A stretch of 10,097 nt of DNA. Origin: Actinomortierella ambigua. Its lineage: Eukaryota; Mortierellomycota; Mortierellomycetes; Mortierellales; Mortierellaceae. Each line of letters begins with the position of its first letter. Position 1 is the stretch's first letter. The stretch lies in NCBI GenBank assembly GCA_016098155.1, contig JAAAJB010000065.1, positions 78,435 through 88,531 on the forward strand, read 5' to 3'. Positions 6,323 through 10,097 of the stretch are shown one piece after another. A program made the translations under genes and the position numbers. The notes under the pieces were generated by a model. The model had not been told where the DNA came from, made no database searches, and saw only the letters and a program-made list of their open reading frames with translations.

Positions 6323-9300
6323 TTACCATCCAAGACCGTACATGAGTCCATACCCAAGAGTGACAATGGTAACACAGGCGACAACACTCGATGGCACACC
6401 GACCATCAAAAAGTCTTTGGTAGAAAGGTATTGCTGACCCATCTCATCCTCCATCATGATGGCATTCATATTGGGGAAGCCAGATACAGGCAGACCCATT
6501 GCACCAGAGCACATCAATGCGCCAGCCTAAATTGTATAGAGCGATCATAGTGCCAGTCCAAGTTAGTATGTCAGGAGAACTAATTAAAATGAGAAGGGGA
6601 AGGGAGTGGGCATTGCATGTAAGACGATATTGAAAGGTGATTGCTTACCATAACCAAAAGGTTGGGATGCGGGTCAGGCAGCGTGGCACCGACTTGGGCA
6701 ACGATCGGCAGGATGATCAGTGCACCCACCGTGTGCGAGATGAATGTGGCGATGACGAGCACCATGCCGGCAAAGACGCAGCATACAGAAAAGGCGGACA
6801 TGTCCTTAACGTAATGCTGCACCTGCATCGCAATGGTATGCAACAGTCCAGATGACTCGACTGCTTTTCCAAGGGCAATGCCGCCCATGGCCAGGATAAT
6901 CACCGTCCACAAAAAGTTGTTAAAGTCTTCTTTGGTCAAAAGGCCTACACCGAAAAAGGCCACCAGTGGGATGATAGCAATCAGACCCATGTCGCCGAAA
7001 AGCCACTCCAGCCGGTGCTCAAGGCACCACAAAATGATGGTAATGACCGTGACCACGCAGACATAGACCTGTGTGCCTGTGATAGGGTCCTTGGTCGAGC
7101 GAATGGCACTAATCGTTGGTGTGTTGGCCGACGGCTTGTACACCCACAGCAACAGAGCCCAGATCGCCAGGTCACAAACAACACAAACAGGAAGCGCTAC
7201 GATGAACCACTCCAGCCAGCTCGGGTTCGGATGCATGTACTCGATCGCGATGATGTTTTGCGGCGAGCTGATTGGTGACGCCATGCCACCGACATTAGAG
7301 GCAAGGGCAATGCCAAGAATCAGACACTTTGCAAACGACGAACCAGGAGGGAGAGTACGTAAAATTGGCTAAAGATAAAACGCGATAAGAAGCAAATCCA
7401 TACAATCGATCAGAGTTCCGAAAGTGGTTAATGCAGGTATTTTTGTTTTTCTCACGGCTCTTTTTTTTTCTCACTCCGTGGGCGAGTTGTTGCTGTTGTT
7501 GTTGCTGTTGTTGTTATTGTTGCTATTGTTGTTGGTGTTATTGTTGACGCTGGCGACGTACCTGGATCAACGAGAAACAGAGAACGGGGGCAGCAACGTT
7601 GCTGATCCACATGCTGGCAATGGTGGCAACAGCCATATTGGCCAGCAGCACTGCGCTAGGCCTTGTGCCTGCCTTGGACAAGACAAACGTCGCCATGGCT
7701 TTGGCAATGTGAAACTTACTCATGGCGGCAGCCACAGCAAAACCACCAAGCAAAAGCATGATTACAGGCGAAAACATGAGCGAAAAGATCTTTTTGGCAG
7801 CAGCGTGGGCATCCAACCGTTCGTGCTTCTCGTCGTCTGACCGCATCACACGCAGCATAACGACCAGGAGAGGCACTAGCAGAGACGTCACGAACAAGGG
7901 CAAGGCCTATTTTGTTGGAAGCGAAATGCAATGTCAACTCTTTTTGTTTTGATTGTGCTCGCACGGTCCATCGATTGCAGGGGGGAAGGGGGGGAGTTTC
8001 TCATCCCTTATGCGTACCTCAGTGGCCCAAACAAGAGATGCAAAGATGAGGATGGCAAAACAATTTTGCTTCTCTGGCTCGTCAAAGATCGGTGCAAACA
8101 ACAGCACGGCGAAGACCAAAAGACAAAAGCTCATGACGAGTGCATCTCTACCAATGAAGCTAGGCAGAGTCACTGACCCGCAGGGTGTGTTAAGAACGAG
8201 CGGACGGACTTTCTGCTCAGAGGTCGGACGGACGGCGACAGCTTGGCTCTTGCGCTCCATACCAATCATGTCTCGCCAGATGGTATTGCGCTCCCAGACC
8301 ATGTGCTCCTTGAGGTGCATCCGCAACGAGCGATTGGCGACCTCGATATCGCCGTCAGCAAAAATCTTGGCGTAGATATCCCGAACACGATCAATATACT
8401 GCTGTAGCTTGCTGGTCGTCTCCTGCTTGAAGGGGTAGGCCTGTACGACTACCTGGTTGAGATAGATCTTCTTTGTGTTTTGGTCGGTAATTTTGTCGTA
8501 CTTCTTCAAGATCTTGGAGAAACCTGTCTGGTTCAGCTTCACGTACGACTGCAGCTCGGATAAGTTGACAAACAAGTCAATGCAATTGTGACGGAAACGC
8601 ATGCGCTCGTTTTCCATCACCGGATCGAACCAGAGGCTCCGGTTATCGTCTTCGTCGTCCTCTTCCTCGTCGTCGTTGTCTTCAATTTGGGCCTGCTCTT
8701 GTTGAGTCTCAATCAGATCGGCGGCAGTGATTTCCGACGTGGATCCGCGAGGGTGGGCATCGTCTTCACGTGCCACCTCCTGAGCAGTCTTGAGGGCTGC
8801 AGCATTGGCAGCTGCCAATGCTTCGTCGTAACGCCAGCTTCCCGAGCGGCCCAAGGTCGATCCACGGCTTGCTCTGCTATTGTTGCGGGTTCGTGTGCGG
8901 CGGACAGTGTTGGCCGCCTGCATCTTGGCACTGCCAACGCTGCTCGAACGGCGGCGGTGGCCTGCGGTCTGATAGGCGGGATCAATATTCTCGGCATATT
9001 CGAGATCGGTTGCCAACGTATCAACCTCGCCGAACAGCTCGCGTTCCTTCTTGTAGTAAAAGGTCATAATCCTTTCCAGCTCCTTATCAAGCGCGGGCAA
9101 AAAGATGTTGTTGGCGCGAGTCTTGGCATCCGACCGTGTGCCAGCGGCGCCGAGGAGGCGGGTCCGCTCATTCGGCTCGATGGCCCCCGTCTCAACATCA
9201 CGCGAGCTGCCTGCCGCGACGAGGTCCTTCTCCGTCTGGTAGATGATCTTCTTGAGATTCGAATAGCTGACCCAGCGAACACACCAATAGCAAAGATCAC

Positions 9301-9764
9301 GATCGAAGGAGACGATGGCCCATCGAACCAATCATTCCACGACAACCCGCAGGACCACATAGCGGGTGCAGGTGCATTCATGACCATGGGAGATAAGTCA
9401 AAAATTAAGGGTTTAGTAAGAGTGAAGGAGTGAACACATTAACCACATGCAGAGTCAGGGGTGGTCAGGCGAGGAGACTGATGCACGGCCATCTTTGTCT
9501 TTGATCTCTCGACCAAGGGAAGAGTAAGGGCATCCGGAAAGACTATCCAAAGGGAGAACGGGGGCAACGGCCTACCAATTGTCACAATCAGTGGGCACGC
9601 TCCACCCTCCCGTTCCCCCCATGGCTAGAAAATGAGAGCCATTGTAGTATATTGGTTGAAGAGGAAGTAGGTGGTCCTTTTTTTCTGGTGGGTGGTCCTT
9701 ACGCAATATAGTAGTCGGCCCATTCCGGCACTACATTAAACTGTAGCTGATGGGAGAACTTCAT
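6323..9764 (-). CDS. PHO87/90/91: SPX-domain low-affinity phosphate transporter (Pho87/Pho90/Pho91 family), 5 exons, 859 aa
   Basis: This is a membrane carrier for inorganic phosphate; family members sit in the plasma membrane (Pho87/Pho90) or vacuole (Pho91), and I cannot tell which applies. Exons: 9764-9703, 9266-8018, 7906-7562, 7368-6649, 6526-6323. The SPX domain (about 1-325) begins MKFSHQLQFN, has the Tyr22/Lys26 part of the inositol-pyrophosphate pocket in AYSNLKK, and has the lysine-rich helix KILKKYDK at 272-279. Between these lies a Ser/Arg-rich loop (about 125-170) and an acidic run (218-229). The DASS/ArsB-like permease starts near 395. It carries WISNVAAP (537-544), SPISSPQN (583-590), FISHTVGA (761-768) and PVSGFPNM (805-812), the paired ion/substrate-site motifs of the family. 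Length is close to yeast homologues (about 880-920 aa). The ATG at 9764 is fixed by the invariant SPX N-terminus. Nothing is broken or missing. Confidence 0.95.
6527..6648 (-). other. Intron 4 of the phosphate transporter gene (122 nt), with TACTAAC branch site
   Basis: The donor is GTAAGC and the acceptor ATTTAG, phase 0. A perfect TACTAAC branch site lies at 6568-6562, with the branch A about 36 nt from the acceptor. Splicing joins PNLLVM to AGALMCSGAM, restoring the second signature of the permease. Confidence 0.95.
7369..7561 (-). other. Intron 3 of the phosphate transporter gene (193 nt), with a CAA-type repeat
   Basis: The donor is GTACGT and the acceptor CTTTAG, phase 0. Splicing joins FSLIQ to PILRTLPPGS, as in the family. 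The intron includes a CAA/CAG-like trinucleotide repeat in the sense strand at 7546-7486. Reading through the donor reaches a stop after seven codons, so it is not coding. Confidence 0.92.
7486..7546 (-). repeat. Intronic CAA/CAG/AAT-type trinucleotide repeat
   Basis: On the gene's strand this is about 20 triplets, mostly CAA with CAG, TAG and AAT-type variants, inside intron 3 of the phosphate transporter gene, near its 5' end. It makes the intron's first half purine/A-C rich. Length variation here would change intron size but not the protein. Confidence 0.9.
7907..8017 (-). other. Intron 2 of the phosphate transporter gene (111 nt)
   Basis: The donor is GTACGC and the acceptor AATAG, phase 0. 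Splicing joins VWATE to ALPLFVTS, a conserved segment of the Pho87/90/91 permease. A TTGAC branch-like site lies near the 3' end. Retention would add 27 residues and then a stop, leaving the SPX domain with the first membrane segments only. Confidence 0.93.
9267..9702 (-). other. Intron 1 of the phosphate transporter gene (436 nt)
   Basis: The donor is GTAAGG and the acceptor is GTCAG. The join is phase 2: GC plus C makes Ala21 and restores the SPX motif YYIAYSNLKK. If the intron is kept, the next codon in frame is a stop, giving a peptide of only 21 residues. The plus-strand and minus-strand open frames that cross this interval are shadows. Confidence 0.93.
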
Positions 9765-10097
9765 GGCGGATCCGAACTTGCAGTTGCAATGGCAGGTGAA
9801 TCAGACTGATTGTTGTTGGGGATGTGCAAAAGGTTAAAGAGATCTATAAGTGGTGAGAATGAAAGAAACGCAAAACCAAAGGGTAAAAGAGGCGCGGAGT
9901 TCACTGTTGTGCACGCCGCAAAGCAAGGCCGTTGGGGGTTCACGCAATGCACGCCCAATGAGGAGGGTAAAAAAGGGGAGGGCGGAGAGGAGGGTAGGGA
10001 TCAAGATGGGTCAATGTGTTTTTTTTTTGGTGGGAATCAAGGGAGAGGTGGTTCAGGGTGGTGTGCATCCATGTCCTCTTGCTGCACCAGGCAAAAA
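9765..10097 (-). promoter_or_regulatory. Upstream region of the phosphate transporter gene
   Basis: No other gene is seen here. On the gene's strand there is no ATG for about 300 nt before the start codon; the first is at 10068-10066. The strand is CT-rich around 9960-10010 and carries an A-run near 10019-10028. I found no CACGTG site of the Pho4 type and no convincing TATA box, so nothing in the visible sequence shows classical phosphate-starvation control. The promoter may extend beyond the window. Confidence 0.5.

Noticed and set aside
9267..9331. An in-frame Met upstream of YSNLKK as the start of the transporter
   Set aside because: The canonical SPX N-terminus MKFSHQLQFN is found at 9764 and splices exactly into AYSNLKK, so this interval is intron.
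8588..9433. A 281-codon plus-strand open frame opposite the SPX exon
   Set aside because: It is antisense to the SPX coding sequence and crosses intron 1; the translation shows no recognisable domain.
407..9764. A functional operon-like or cluster link between polyamine synthesis and phosphate transport
   Set aside because: The two genes are eukaryotic, separately spliced and polyadenylated, over 4 kb apart, and nothing in the sequence ties their regulation together.

Overview
The window looks like nuclear DNA from a fungus. It carries two spliced protein-coding genes, both on the minus strand and arranged head to tail, separated by about 4.4 kb between one stop codon and the next start codon. 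The fungal call rests on three things: a transporter that joins an SPX domain to a DASS-type permease in the arrangement of yeast Pho87/Pho90/Pho91; short GT-AG introns, one with a perfect TACTAAC branch site; and promoters rich in homopurine/homopyrimidine tracts. The many homopolymer runs and moderate GC content would suit an early-diverging group such as Mucoromycota, but that placement is a weak guess.

Layout from left to right: 1-406 is the 3' flank of the first gene, with a candidate poly(A) signal and a 26-nt poly(A) tract. 407-1890 is a complete ornithine decarboxylase gene of 2 exons and 447 aa. 1891-2806 is its probable leader and core promoter: a pyrimidine-rich sense strand with no ATG between a TATA-like box and the start codon, and a CCAAT box just beyond. 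2850-3080 is a cluster of homopolymers and microsatellites, and 3197-3300 holds an 8-bp tandem repeat, a CRE-like site and a hairpin. About 3300-6240 has no gene I can support, only simple repeats, small palindromes and a clustered octamer. 6323-9764 is a complete SPX-domain phosphate transporter gene of 5 exons and 859 aa. 9765-10097 is its upstream region.

Ornithine decarboxylase makes putrescine, the first committed step of polyamine synthesis. The SPX transporter moves inorganic phosphate and is expected to be gated by inositol pyrophosphates through its SPX domain. I see no direct functional coupling between them; they are ordinary neighbours with separate promoters. I reconstructed both gene models from splice sites and family motifs; every junction keeps the reading frame and restores a conserved motif.

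I did not find a clearly novel system. The most interesting signals are the roughly 0.86-kb ATG-free leader-like stretch of the decarboxylase gene, the structured block at 3197-3300, and an octamer that recurs in the gene-poor interval.
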